DNA from: Spongiibacter marinus
Lineage (GTDB): Bacteria > Pseudomonadota > Gammaproteobacteria > Pseudomonadales > Spongiibacteraceae
NCBI RefSeq assembly: GCF_016906995.1
Contig: NZ_JAFBBD010000008.1
Span: 124,001-188,000, forward strand
DNA: 64,000 nucleotides
Reading direction: 5' to 3'
In this document: one piece after another, positions 52,143 through 60,886 of the stretch
How positions within the stretch are numbered: the stretch's first letter is position 1
Layout of the letters: each line of letters starts with the position of its first letter
Position numbers and translations under genes: made by a program
Notes under the pieces: model-generated
The model's database searches: none
What the model was told of the DNA's origin: nothing
Seen by the model: the letters and a program-made list of their open reading frames with translations, nothing else

Positions 52143-53333
52143 ATGAATACTGTACAGGCCATTTTTGCATCACTTACCCCATCTGCTACGGGAACATCGC
52201 CGGACCTGGAGGGCCTGCCTCTGGCCGACGGCGACGCCTCGCCACTAGCGGCTTTCAGCGATTTACTAGCCGCGCAGCAAGCTCCTGACGCGCCGATAGA
52301 GGGAATTAGTTTTGACCATTTGTCCGCCCAGGCGCTGGCGCGATTGGCGGGTGACGAGGCCGAGCTGCCGAGCCCTCAGGATGAACGAGTTCAGTCGGCC
52401 GATTTACTGAAGACCGACAGCGGGGAGGGCGGCCAGCCCTTGCCGCTAATCGGCCAGCCCTTGCCGCAGAGCAGCAGCGTGCTGCCGCCGCAGTTATCCG
52501 CTTTTGGCGCGGTGGCTGAAGCAATTCGCAGCCAGCGTCCTGTTACGCAGAATATAGAGGCGCAAGTGGTCGATGCAGCAAGTATCTCGCCCAGTGCGCC
52601 GGTTAGCCCATCGCCCGGTGCATTGCAGGCCAAACCGCAAATACCCAGTGTTGTCATAGCTGCGGACCCGGCTGCTCAACATGCTGCAGCGTCAATGGCG
52701 TCGGCGCCCTTGGTGAATGCGCCAGTGACGCCGCGCATCGCCAGCGCGCCACCGGCCATTGAGGTCGCGAGTGTCGAAGCGGGTGCCGACAGCCTGGAGT
52801 TTGCGGATCTGACGCGGCAGTTAACTATTCGACCAGCGCCGCCAGCAGATCGGGCCGCCGTACAGTTCACCATTAGTCAAAACCCCATTGACGACCCCGC
52901 GTGGAGCCAAGCGGTGGCATCGCGCATACAGTGGATGGGCAGTACCGGAACGCAAACCGCACAACTGCAGCTGAACCCGGAGGAGCTGGGAGGCATCCAC
53001 GTGCAGTTGAGTATGCAGGGCGACAAGGCGTCGGTGCAGTTCCAAGCTCAGCACAGCGAAACCAGCGAGTTGATCGAACGTTTGATGCCGCGGTTAAGCC
53101 AGGCAATGGAACAACAGGGCATGCGCCTGGAAGAGGTCAAGGTGAGTCACCAATCCGCCTGGGCCGATGCACAGCAACAGCAGCAAAGTCAGCAGTTTTC
53201 TGACCGCGCTCAGCGCGGCGTGGTGCACTTCTCCGGCGATGCGGAACCCGCTAGTGAGCCAGAGGCCAGCCGAGAAGACAGCGCGCCTAGAAGAGCCCCA
53301 AGAGGGGATTCGGCGGTAGATGATTATGCGTAG
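52143..53333 (+). CDS. fliK: Flagellar hook-length control protein FliK
   Basis: A 396-residue protein. Long Pro/Ala-rich N-terminal ruler region (for example SISPSAPVSPSPGALQAKPQ) followed by the conserved C-terminal Flg_hook domain at about residues 270-345 (LQLNPEELGGIHVQLSMQGD, SELIERLMPRLSQAMEQQGM). It measures hook length and switches export specificity through FlhB. The start at 52143 (MNTVQAIFASL) is preferred to 52095. After the stop, the same frame continues as a degenerate pentapeptide repeat. Confidence 0.88.
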   Translation: MNTVQAIFASLTPSATGTSPDLEGLPLADGDASPLAAFSDLLAAQQAPDAPIEGISFDHLSAQALARLAGDEAELPSPQDERVQSADLLKTDSGEGGQPLPLIGQPLPQSSSVLPPQLSAFGAVAEAIRSQRPVTQNIEAQVVDAASISPSAPVSPSPGALQAKPQIPSVVIAADPAAQHAAASMASAPLVNAPVTPRIASAPPAIEVASVEAGADSLEFADLTRQLTIRPAPPADRAAVQFTISQNPIDDPAWSQAVASRIQWMGSTGTQTAQLQLNPEELGGIHVQLSMQGDKASVQFQAQHSETSELIERLMPRLSQAMEQQGMRLEEVKVSHQSAWADAQQQQQSQQFSDRAQRGVVHFSGDAEPASEPEASREDSAPRRAPRGDSAVDDYA

Positions 53334-53414
53334 CTAACCCCGGCCCAGCTAATACCGGTACAGCGAACCCCGGTATAGTTAATTCCGACTTAGCTCTCTC
53401 CGGCGTAGTGAATG
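53325..53414 (+). repeat. Imperfect 15-bp tandem repeat at the fliK 3' end
   Basis: Five clear units begin at 53340, 53355, 53370, 53385 and 53400, each starting CCG and carrying AG at positions 8-9, with AA at 12-13 in four of the five. A sixth, weaker unit (53325-53339) includes the fliK stop. In the fliK frame the units read L/R-[TIS]-P-[AVT]-[Q or amber], with CAG in the first two and TAG in the last three. Confidence 0.7.
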
Positions 53415-53589
53415 CTAGCGCTGGATAATCTTCTCGCGCCTGTCTCCACCACTTAGGTATAGACAGGCGCCGATCTGTTTGAACGCCTTTTCTTCACTTG
53501 CCGCCAATGGGCGGCCGCTGGCCTGCCAAATTCTTGGCGCGAGGGCCAAAAGCTTGCTTAACCTAATGAAATAAAAGCAAAAAAATATC
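53415..53589. other. fliK-fliL intergenic region with inverted repeat
   Basis: No ORF is supported. A perfect 10-bp inverted repeat GCGCCTGTCT/AGACAGGCGC (53436-53445 and 53461-53470) with a 15-base loop lies about 120 bases before the fliL sigma-54 site. It could be a terminator without T-run or a binding dyad for an activator. Confidence 0.5.
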
Positions 53590-53604
53590 TGGCATAGCCT
53601 TTGC
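53590..53604 (+). promoter_or_regulatory. Sigma-54 promoter of the fliL operon
   Basis: TGGCAT-N5-TTGC followed by AA, exact GG-N10-GC spacing, 74 bases upstream of the fliL start. Expected to drive fliLMNOPQR-flhBA. Confidence 0.9.
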
Positions 53605-53677
53605 AATTTTCTCTCTACGCGACATGTATTCGTTGGTTTTTTGGCACCTCACCGGTGAGAGAGAAGGGCAAAACGCA

Positions 53678-54130
53678 ATGTTTAAAAACAAATTCGTATT
53701 GATTGGCTTGGTCGTTGTGCTGCTGGCGGCAACCGCAGGGGGAACGTGGTTTGTGATGCGCGGCAGTAATGAACCTGCTGCAGAGGCAGAAGCTGCCGCA
53801 CCGGCCGTGAAGGCGCCGATCATTCACAGCTTGTCACCTTCATTCGTGGTCAATCTCTTTAATGAGCGGTCTACGCGCTTCTTGCAGGTAGACGTTGAGG
53901 TTATGAGCCGCGATGAAGAAGTGATCTCAAAACTTGAAGACTACGAAGTTCGCATTCGCCACGAACTCATCATGATGTTCAGCAGTTTGACGAAGGAAAT
54001 GATTAACAGCCTCGAAGGCCGCAAGGAAATACAGGCCAAGACAGTGGCGACCATCAACAGTGTGCTCGAAGCGGAAACCGGCAAGGGCGGCATTGAAGAT
54101 GTGTATTTCACCAAATTTGTGATGCAGTGA
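53678..54130 (+). CDS. fliL: Flagellar basal-body associated protein FliL
   Basis: A 150-residue single-pass inner-membrane protein. TM at about residues 5-25 (FVLIGLVVVLLAATAGGTWF), an Ala/Glu linker, then the periplasmic FliL domain (SLSPSFVVNLFNERSTRFLQ, VDVEVMSRDEEVISKLEDYE, LEAETGKGGIEDVYFTKFVM). It surrounds the stator and supports torque. The start at 53678 (MFKNKFVLI) is preferred to 53624. Confidence 0.93.
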   Translation: MFKNKFVLIGLVVVLLAATAGGTWFVMRGSNEPAAEAEAAAPAVKAPIIHSLSPSFVVNLFNERSTRFLQVDVEVMSRDEEVISKLEDYEVRIRHELIMMFSSLTKEMINSLEGRKEIQAKTVATINSVLEAETGKGGIEDVYFTKFVMQ

Positions 54131-54140
54131 GGGCGCTGCC

Positions 54141-55094
54141 ATGAGCGGTGTACTGGACCCCGAAGAACTCGAAGCGCTGATGGACGAAGAGCCAAAGGCG
54201 AGCGATGACGGCAAATACAACCTCGCGCGACAGGATTACGCCGTTCAGCGCCTGATCCCCACCTTGTCGCTCATTCAATCCCAATTTGGTAACGCGGCGG
54301 TTGAGCGCGTGCGAGAGTTTGTTAGCAGCGTTGAGAGCATTCGCACCGATCGCATTACGGTGATGAAATTCGACGAGCTGCAAAACACGCTACCCGCGCC
54401 CTGCAGCATTTCATTGATCTCGGGTATGCCGCTGAGCAGCGACTTGTTGATTGCCTTTGAATCGGAGCTGGTCTTTAACCTGGTGGATCGCTATTTCGGC
54501 GGTCATGGCGGCGAAGCCGATGCCGCGCGGGAGCAGTTTTCCACATCCGAAATCAGCTTTATGGAAATTCTGGTCGGCGCATTGCTACCGGATATCGCGG
54601 TGGCGTGGAAGTCGGTGATGAAGTCTGCCCCCGCCGTGTCCAGCCAGTGTACCGACCCGCGCTTACTCGAAGGCTTTAACGAAGCGGACTCACTGGTCGC
54701 GACACGATTTGAGGTTTCCATTGGCGAATTTACCGGCGGGCTGTGGTCGGTGGTGCCCTGGAGCGCCATTGATGCCGTACGCGACAGCCTGGCAGACAGC
54801 GGCGCATCCACAGGCAAGAAGCCCGCTAGTGAAGAGTGGCGCAGCCGTCTTTCGCAGCGGGTGGAGGAGGTGCCGGTTGAGCTGGTTGCCCAGCTTCCCA
54901 AAACGCAGCTGAGCCTCCAGCGTGTTGCAAACCTTAAGAAAGGCGATGTGATCCCGCTGGTCAGTGCCGAGGATGTGCTGCTCTGCGTGGCCGGGCAGGC
55001 GCTATTGAAAGGGCATTTTGGCAGTCACCAAGGTCAACTGGCCGTGCAGATTACAGGTTCTGCCAGCGCCAAAAAACCGATGCAGGAAGGGTAG
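54141..55094 (+). CDS. fliM: Flagellar motor switch protein FliM
   Basis: A 317-residue C-ring protein. The N-terminal CheY-binding segment appears as LDPEELEALMDEEP, a variant of LSQDEIDALL. The middle CheC-like domain includes SVESIRTDRITVMKFDEL and LVDRYFGGHGGE (motif VDRYFGG). A C-terminal SpoA domain follows (TQLSLQRVANLKKGDVIPL). It relays chemotactic signals to FliG. Confidence 0.95.
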   Translation: MSGVLDPEELEALMDEEPKASDDGKYNLARQDYAVQRLIPTLSLIQSQFGNAAVERVREFVSSVESIRTDRITVMKFDELQNTLPAPCSISLISGMPLSSDLLIAFESELVFNLVDRYFGGHGGEADAAREQFSTSEISFMEILVGALLPDIAVAWKSVMKSAPAVSSQCTDPRLLEGFNEADSLVATRFEVSIGEFTGGLWSVVPWSAIDAVRDSLADSGASTGKKPASEEWRSRLSQRVEEVPVELVAQLPKTQLSLQRVANLKKGDVIPLVSAEDVLLCVAGQALLKGHFGSHQGQLAVQITGSASAKKPMQEG

Positions 55095-55103
55095 GAAAGG
55101 ACT

Positions 55104-55373
55104 ATGGCAAACGATTTGAATCTGGACAAAATCCTCGACGTCAATGTGGATGTATCGGTGGAAGTCGGCCGGACGCGCATGAGCATTCGGGATATCAAAG
55201 CGCTCAATCAAGGCGCGATTATCGAACTGGACCGGGCAGCCGGCACCCCCTTGGACGTGCTGGTAAATGGCACCTTGGTGGCGCGTGGTGAGATCGTCGT
55301 GGTCAAAGAGAAATTTGGCATCATGCTGACTGAGGTGCTCGGGCAGGATGATGAGGAGGAGGCGGCGTCATGA
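55104..55373 (+). CDS. fliN: Flagellar motor switch protein FliN (short form)
   Basis: An 89-residue protein consisting of the SpoA domain only: LDVNVDVSVEVGRTRMSIRD, GAIIELDRAAGTPLDVLVNG and VARGEIVVVKEKFGIMLTEV are continuous with canonical FliN C-termini (core LDVLVNGTLVARGE). The acidic N-terminal extension of enteric and Pseudomonas FliN (about 137-157 residues) is missing. AGGAAAGG precedes the ATG. Its stop overlaps the fliO start (ATGA). Confidence 0.93.
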   Translation: MANDLNLDKILDVNVDVSVEVGRTRMSIRDIKALNQGAIIELDRAAGTPLDVLVNGTLVARGEIVVVKEKFGIMLTEVLGQDDEEEAAS

Positions 55374-55801
55374 TCCGCGCCCTCATGCTTCCCGTCGCGC
55401 TCGCAACGCCGGTTTGGGCTGAGGAGACCCAGGCGCCTGCCGCGGTAAATTTGCCCATTGCCGGCGGTGAAGACGTGATTGGGTTGCTGGGCAGCCTGAT
55501 GCTGATGGCGGCCCTGCTAATAGCGGGGATGTGGTTTTTGCGCCGTTTGCGCGCCGCACAGGCGCCCAAGTTAAGTGGTATTGCTGTGGTGTCGCAAATC
55601 CCCCTTGGCGTAAAGGAAAAGCTGTTGGTTGTGCAGGTGGGCGATCAGAGTTTGCTGGTGGGGTGTACGCCCTCGTCAATGCAAACCTTGCACAGCTGGC
55701 CGACGGCGGAGCTGCCGGATGCGGAGAAAAGCAAGGACTTCGCCGCGCTACTCAAAGAAAAAGCGGGCCATCTTCGCGAGGGTTTCAGCCATGCGCCTTA
55801 A
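55370..55801 (+). CDS. fliO: Flagellar biosynthetic protein FliO
   Basis: A 143-residue membrane protein. A short N-terminal hydrophobic segment ([13 protein letters not shown]) acts as a signal or anchor, a TM lies at about residues 38-56 ([18 protein letters not shown]), and the cytoplasmic FliO domain ([38 protein letters not shown]) follows. It helps assemble the FliP ring. ATGA overlap with fliN; 11-base overlap with fliP. Confidence 0.9.
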   Translation: MIRALMLPVALATPVWAEETQAPAAVNLPIAGGEDVIGLLGSLMLMAALLIAGMWFLRRLRAAQAPKLSGIAVVSQIPLGVKEKLLVVQVGDQSLLVGCTPSSMQTLHSWPTAELPDAEKSKDFAALLKEKAGHLREGFSHAP

Positions 55802-56537
55802 GCCCCTGTTATTCCTCCTTGCTCTGACAATCCCCTCGCTGGCCTTAGCGTCTGACCCCCTGTCTCTGTCGGCGGTGAATAGCACGCCCAATGCGGCAGG
55901 CGGGCAGGAGTACAGCGTGTCGCTGCAGTTGCTGGCGATAATGACGGCGCTGACCATGCTGCCGGCGCTATTGCTGGGAATGACGGCCTTTACTCGCATC
56001 ATGATCGTGTTGTCGATTTTGCGTCAGGCGCTGGGCACCGGGCAAACGCCGTCGAATCAGGTGCTGTTAAGTCTCGCGCTGTTTCTTACCCTGTTCATTA
56101 TGTATCCGGTGGGCGAAGTTGCCTATACCCAGGCGATCGGCCCCTACATCGCCGAAGAAATGCCGTTTCAGGAAGCGGTCACACAGGGCTTTGCGCCATT
56201 TCGCGAATTCATGCTCAGCCAGACTCGCGAAGATGACATCGCACGCTTTGCTGCGATTGCCGGCCACGAGGCGTATCAACAGCCCGAAGATGTACCCTTC
56301 ACCGTGTTGATGGCGGCGTTTTTAACCAGCGAGCTAAAAACGGCGTTTCAAATTGGCTTCCTCGTGTTCATTCCCTTCGTTGTTATCGACCTGGTTGTGG
56401 CTAGTGTGCTGATGTCGATGGGGATGATGATGCTGTCGCCGATGATGATTTCGCTGCCTTTCAAAATCATGTTGTTTGTCCTGGTCGATGGCTGGAGCCT
56501 GATTATGGGTTCGCTGGCAGCCAGTTTCTTCCGGTGA
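55791..56537 (+). CDS. fliP: Flagellar type III export gate protein FliP
   Basis: A 248-residue export-gate subunit with a cleavable signal peptide ([17 protein letters not shown]), four membrane segments and the family blocks [37 protein letters not shown] and [20 protein letters not shown]. The start at 55791 lies inside the end of fliO; a longer in-frame opening from 55629 is out of keeping with the family. Confidence 0.96.
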   Translation: MRLKPLLFLLALTIPSLALASDPLSLSAVNSTPNAAGGQEYSVSLQLLAIMTALTMLPALLLGMTAFTRIMIVLSILRQALGTGQTPSNQVLLSLALFLTLFIMYPVGEVAYTQAIGPYIAEEMPFQEAVTQGFAPFREFMLSQTREDDIARFAAIAGHEAYQQPEDVPFTVLMAAFLTSELKTAFQIGFLVFIPFVVIDLVVASVLMSMGMMMLSPMMISLPFKIMLFVLVDGWSLIMGSLAASFFR

Positions 56538-56544
56538 GGTGCCT

Positions 56545-56814
56545 ATGAATCCCGATACGGTTATTGAATTGGGTCGCCAGAGCATGAATATCACCGTGCT
56601 GTTGGCGGCGCCATTGTTGCTGGCAGCCCTGGCGGCCGGCCTGTTGATCGGTATGTTTCAGGCGGCGACACAAATTCAGGATATGACCCTGAGTTTTATC
56701 CCGAAGCTGGTGGTGCTGGTGGCGGTGTTGGGGATAACCGGCCCGTGGATGCTGCGGCACTTGCTCGATTACACCCGCCAGCTGTTTGAAATGATTCCGG
56801 TCTTAGTGGGATGA
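56545..56814 (+). CDS. fliQ: Flagellar type III export gate protein FliQ
   Basis: An 89-residue, two-TM export-gate subunit at exactly the usual length: LGRQSMNITVLLAAPLLLAA, FQAATQIQDMTLSFIPKLV and GPWMLRHLLDYTRQLFEMIP. GAGG lies 6 bases upstream of ATG 56545. Confidence 0.96.
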   Translation: MNPDTVIELGRQSMNITVLLAAPLLLAALAAGLLIGMFQAATQIQDMTLSFIPKLVVLVAVLGITGPWMLRHLLDYTRQLFEMIPVLVG

Positions 56815-56821
56815 ACGCGTG

Positions 56822-57598
56822 ATGATTGCGGTCAACGAGGCGCAAATATTATCGTGGATGGCCAGCCTGTGGCTGCCATTTGCGCGGGTGAGTGGCGTTA
56901 TGCTCACCGCGCCGCTGTTTAGCGCTTCCTACATCCCCAATCGCGCTAAGGCACTGTTCTGCGTGGTGCTATGCATGTTGCTGCTGCCGGTATTACCGCC
57001 GATGCCAGCGATTAATATTCTCAGTATTGAGGGCATGCTGATACTGAGCAACGAGTTGCTGATTGGCCTGTGCATTGGCTTTATTGTGCAGTTGGTTTTC
57101 GACGGCATTATTTTGGCTGGGCAATTGACCGCCAACGGCATGGGCCTGGGTTTTGCGATGATGGTCGACCCGCAACGCGGTATTCAGGTGCCGGTGCTGT
57201 CCCAGTATTTGCTGATCATCTGCATGTTGTTGTTTGTTGCGCTGGAAGGTCACTTGGACCTGATCAGCTTGTTGGCACGCAGCTTTGAAATCTGGCCCGC
57301 AGGCGGTCGCCTGGTCTCGCCGGAGTCGCTAAGCGTTGTCTACCAATGGGGCAGCGAGTTGTTTTCGGCGGCGGTGCGCGTGTCTATCCCTGCGGTCATT
57401 GCCCTGCTGGTTGTACAGGTTGCCGTCGGCGTGATCAGCCGTGCAGCGCCGACCCTCAACTTGTTTGCCGTGGGTTTCCCGTTGGCCATGCTTATGGGCT
57501 ACCTGATTGTCGATCAATTAATCCCGAATTTACTTCCGGTTCTCAGCCAGTTGCTTGATCGCGCGCTGGCCCAGCTGTCACTGTTTATAGGGGGCTGA
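56822..57598 (+). CDS. fliR: Flagellar type III export gate protein FliR
   Basis: A 258-residue protein with about six TM helices. The N-terminus contains SLWLPFARVSGVMLTAPLFS, then LSNELLIGLCIGFIVQLVFD and MGLGFAMMVDPQRGIQVPVL; the C-terminal VISRAAPTLNLFAVGFPLAM is a conserved FliR signature. It caps the FliPQR channel. ATG 56822 immediately follows a possible GTG start. Confidence 0.96.
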   Translation: MIAVNEAQILSWMASLWLPFARVSGVMLTAPLFSASYIPNRAKALFCVVLCMLLLPVLPPMPAINILSIEGMLILSNELLIGLCIGFIVQLVFDGIILAGQLTANGMGLGFAMMVDPQRGIQVPVLSQYLLIICMLLFVALEGHLDLISLLARSFEIWPAGGRLVSPESLSVVYQWGSELFSAAVRVSIPAVIALLVVQVAVGVISRAAPTLNLFAVGFPLAMLMGYLIVDQLIPNLLPVLSQLLDRALAQLSLFIGG

Positions 57599-57599
57599 C

Positions 57600-58724
57600 A
57601 TGGCAGAGAATCAGGACGGACAAGAACGCACAGAAGAGGCCTCCGCCAAGAAACTGGCCGATGCCCGCAAAAAAGGCCAGGTTGCTCGCTCCAAGGAATT
57701 AGCCACGATGATGGTCACCATGGCCGGTGCGCTCATGCTGATTGCCACAGGAGGGCAACTGGCGCAGTCCATGCAGGGCATTATGCGCGGTAGCTTCTCA
57801 CCGTCGTTTTTGCTCAGCCCCACGGAAAGCCTTCCCAGCCAACTCTACGGGTTGTTGGTGCATGGGCTGCTGTCGATCTGGCCGCTGATGTTGGCGACCC
57901 TGTTGGCGGCCATTATCGCCAATGTGGTGCTGGGCGGCTGGACCTTCAACCTGAGTTTCAAGTTCGATCGCCTCGACCCGGTCAAGGGGCTGGGCAAGCT
58001 GTTTTCCGTGCGCAGCCTGGGCGAGCTGGTGAAGTCCATTGCCAAAATGGCCTTTATCGGTCTGGCCGCCTTCTTAGTGCTGCAATTCATGGCCGAGGAT
58101 ATTCTCGGCCTGGGTTTGCAAGACCCTCGGCAGAGTATTGCCAACAGTGCGGCCTTGCTGGACTGGTTCTTTCTTATTGTCAGTTTGCCCCTGGTGGTTA
58201 TCGCCGCGATCGATGTGCCCTGGCAGCTCTGGAATTACAAGAAGGAACTGCGCATGACGCGCCAGGAAGTTCGCGATGAGCACAAAGAGTCAGATGGCCG
58301 CCCGGAAGTGAAAGCCAAGCTTCGGGAGATGCAGCAGGCCGCGGCGCGTCAGCGCATGATGGAGAAAGTGCCAACGGCCGACGTGGTCATTACCAACCCA
58401 ACCCACTTCGCCGTGGCGCTGCGCTACGACGAAGCCCGCTCTTCCGCGCCGGTGTTGGTGGCCAAAGGCGCCGATCAGGTCGCCGCGCGAATTCGCGAAC
58501 TGGCCAAGGACAATGCGGTAACCATCGTGGAATCACCGCGATTAGCCCGGGCGGTATTCGCCAGTACAGAGCTGGATGCAGAAATTCCTGCCGGGCTGTA
58601 TTTGGCGGTCGCGCAAATATTGACCTACGTCTATCAACTGCGCAGCTGGCAGACCATGGGTGGTGAATACCCTGCGGCGCCCGAGCCTGAAATAGATGAT
58701 GTGTATTTAAAGGATCTGCTCTAG
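57600..58724 (+). CDS. flhB: Flagellar export specificity switch FlhB
   Basis: A 374-residue export-apparatus protein with an N-terminal cytoplasmic segment (ERTEEASAKKLADARKKGQV), four TM helices and the autocleaving cytoplasmic domain. The cleavage motif NPTH occupies residues 266-269 (VVITNPTHFAVALRYD); cleavage after Asn266 allows the switch from hook to filament export with FliK. The start overlaps the end of the fliR stop region. Confidence 0.96.
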   Translation: MAENQDGQERTEEASAKKLADARKKGQVARSKELATMMVTMAGALMLIATGGQLAQSMQGIMRGSFSPSFLLSPTESLPSQLYGLLVHGLLSIWPLMLATLLAAIIANVVLGGWTFNLSFKFDRLDPVKGLGKLFSVRSLGELVKSIAKMAFIGLAAFLVLQFMAEDILGLGLQDPRQSIANSAALLDWFFLIVSLPLVVIAAIDVPWQLWNYKKELRMTRQEVRDEHKESDGRPEVKAKLREMQQAAARQRMMEKVPTADVVITNPTHFAVALRYDEARSSAPVLVAKGADQVAARIRELAKDNAVTIVESPRLARAVFASTELDAEIPAGLYLAVAQILTYVYQLRSWQTMGGEYPAAPEPEIDDVYLKDLL

Positions 58725-58756
58725 GGCAGTGATCAACCGATAATCGAGAGTATGTG

Positions 58757-60859
58757 ATGGCGACTCAACAACTGACCATGCCCAACTGGGCACAGGGCAT
58801 CGCAAGTAGCGGAATCGGCGTGTTGGCACTGATGATGGCCTGCTTGGCCATGTTGGTTATCCCCATGCCGCCGTTCCTGCTGGACTTGCTGTTTACCTTC
58901 AATATCGCCTTGTCACTGGTCATTATTCTGGCGGTCATTTACATCGAGCGGCCGATTGATTTCTCGGTGTTCCCAACGGTGTTGCTGTTGGCAACGCTGC
59001 TGAGACTGGCCCTCAATGTGGCATCTACCCGCGTGGTATTGCTCGAGGGGCACACTGGGCCTGGGGCCGCTGGCAAAGTGATTGAGTCCTTTGGCGAGTT
59101 CGTTATTGGCGGCAATTACGTTGTCGGGATGGTGGTATTTATCATTCTGGTGGTGATCAACTTTGTCGTCGTGACCAAGGGTGCCGGCCGGGTGTCTGAA
59201 GTGACGGCGCGCTTTACCCTCGATGCCATGCCGGGAAAACAAATGGCCATCGATTCCGATTTGAATGCCGGTATTCTCAGCCAAGAAGAGGCCAGCATTC
59301 GCCGCGAGGAAGTGCGAACGGAAGCTGACTTCTACGGCTCCATGGACGGTGCCAGTAAGTTCGTTCGCGGCGATGCGGTCGCCGGGATCCTGATTCTATT
59401 TATCAACGTGATCGGCGGCTTGGGGGTGGGCGTTGGTCAGCACGACCTGAGCTTTTCCCAGGCGATGCATAACTACACCCTGCTGACCATCGGTGACGGT
59501 CTGGTCGCGCAGTTGCCCTCGCTGCTGCTGTCGACCGCCGTTGCGATCATCGTGACGCGTATCTCCCGGCCGCAAAATATGGGTGAGCAAGTCGTCGGGC
59601 AAATGGCGGCCAAGCCCGAAGTGCTCTACCTGTCTGCGGCGGTGCTGGGCATGATCGGCATCATTCCCGGCATGCCCAATGTGGTGTTTTTGCTGCTGGC
59701 CGGTACTTGCGGCGGCGCAGGCTGGTTAATTGCCCAGCGCGCCAAAAAACCGGCGGTGGTGGAGGAGCTTCCCGATACTGAGCCTGCGCCTGAGGCACAG
59801 GAGCCCAGCGAGCTGAACTGGGATGAGGTCACGCAGATGGATGTGGTGAGCCTGGAAGTGGGCTATCGCCTTATTCCTCTGGTTGACCGAAACCAAGGCG
59901 GTGAGCTGATCACCCGTATTACCGGGGTGCGCAAAAAGCTATCTAAGGACCTGGGTTTCTTGGTTCAGCCGGTTCACATTCGCGACAACCTGGAACTGTC
60001 GCCGGGCAGCTACCGCGTGCAATTGCTCGGTGACAGCGTCGCCCAGGGCGAAATACAAGTGGGCAAGGAATTGGCGATAAACCCCGGTGGTGCTCAGCCC
60101 GGATTAACCGGCATGCCAACCAAAGACCCCGCCTTCGGTATGGATGCAATATGGATTGACCCCAGCCAGCGCGATCAGGCGCAGACTCTCGGCTACACCG
60201 TTGTCGACCCCTGCACCGTGGTGGCGACCCACCTCAGCCAGGTGGTGAAGCAACACGCTCACGAGCTACTGGGGCACGAGGAAGTTCAGCAACTGCTTGA
60301 TCGCCTGGCGAGCAGCGATCCTAAATTGGTTGAATCGCTGGTTCCCCAGCAACTGCCACTCAGCGTGGTTGTGAAGGTGTTGCAAAACCTCCTGAAAGAG
60401 AACGTATCGATTCGCAGTATTCGCCTGATCGCCGAATCTTTGGCGGAGCAAGCGCCGCGTAGCAAAAATCCTGACGAATTATTGGAGGGGGTTCGGGTCT
60501 CGCTTGGGCGGATGATTGTCCAGGAAATCAATGGCTTAGAGGAAGAATTGCCCGTTGTGGCGCTGGACGCAGATCTGGAACAGATGTTGCAGGATATGGT
60601 GAGAGGTGGCGCTGGCGCCATTGGTTTGGAACCCGGCATTGCCGAGCGGATTCAACGCGAGTTGGCGGAATTCAGCAATCGTCAGGAACTGGCCGGTCAG
60701 CCCTCGGTGGTATTGGTATCACCCTCGATTCGGGCATGGTTGTCGCGCTTTACGCGACGCAGTGTACCGGCACTTCACGTGCTGTCGTACAACGAGGTGC
60801 CAGACAGTAAAGAGGTTCACCTGCTATCGACGATCGGACAGCAGGCGCGACTGACCTAA
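58757..60859 (+). CDS. flhA: Flagellar export gate protein FlhA
   Basis: A 700-residue export-gate protein. Seven to eight N-terminal TM helices include the FHIPEP-family blocks LVIPMPPFLLDLLFTFNIAL, VVTKGAGRVSEVTARFTLDA, DAMPGKQMAIDSDLNAG and RREEVRTEADFYGSMDGASK. The cytoplasmic nonameric ring domain spans about residues 340-700. It forms the docking platform for chaperone-substrate complexes. ATG 58757 directly follows a GTG. Confidence 0.97.
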   Translation: MATQQLTMPNWAQGIASSGIGVLALMMACLAMLVIPMPPFLLDLLFTFNIALSLVIILAVIYIERPIDFSVFPTVLLLATLLRLALNVASTRVVLLEGHTGPGAAGKVIESFGEFVIGGNYVVGMVVFIILVVINFVVVTKGAGRVSEVTARFTLDAMPGKQMAIDSDLNAGILSQEEASIRREEVRTEADFYGSMDGASKFVRGDAVAGILILFINVIGGLGVGVGQHDLSFSQAMHNYTLLTIGDGLVAQLPSLLLSTAVAIIVTRISRPQNMGEQVVGQMAAKPEVLYLSAAVLGMIGIIPGMPNVVFLLLAGTCGGAGWLIAQRAKKPAVVEELPDTEPAPEAQEPSELNWDEVTQMDVVSLEVGYRLIPLVDRNQGGELITRITGVRKKLSKDLGFLVQPVHIRDNLELSPGSYRVQLLGDSVAQGEIQVGKELAINPGGAQPGLTGMPTKDPAFGMDAIWIDPSQRDQAQTLGYTVVDPCTVVATHLSQVVKQHAHELLGHEEVQQLLDRLASSDPKLVESLVPQQLPLSVVVKVLQNLLKENVSIRSIRLIAESLAEQAPRSKNPDELLEGVRVSLGRMIVQEINGLEEELPVVALDADLEQMLQDMVRGGAGAIGLEPGIAERIQRELAEFSNRQELAGQPSVVLVSPSIRAWLSRFTRRSVPALHVLSYNEVPDSKEVHLLSTIGQQARLT

Positions 60860-60886
60860 AAGGTGTTAGCTCAGCGGGAGCGGTAG

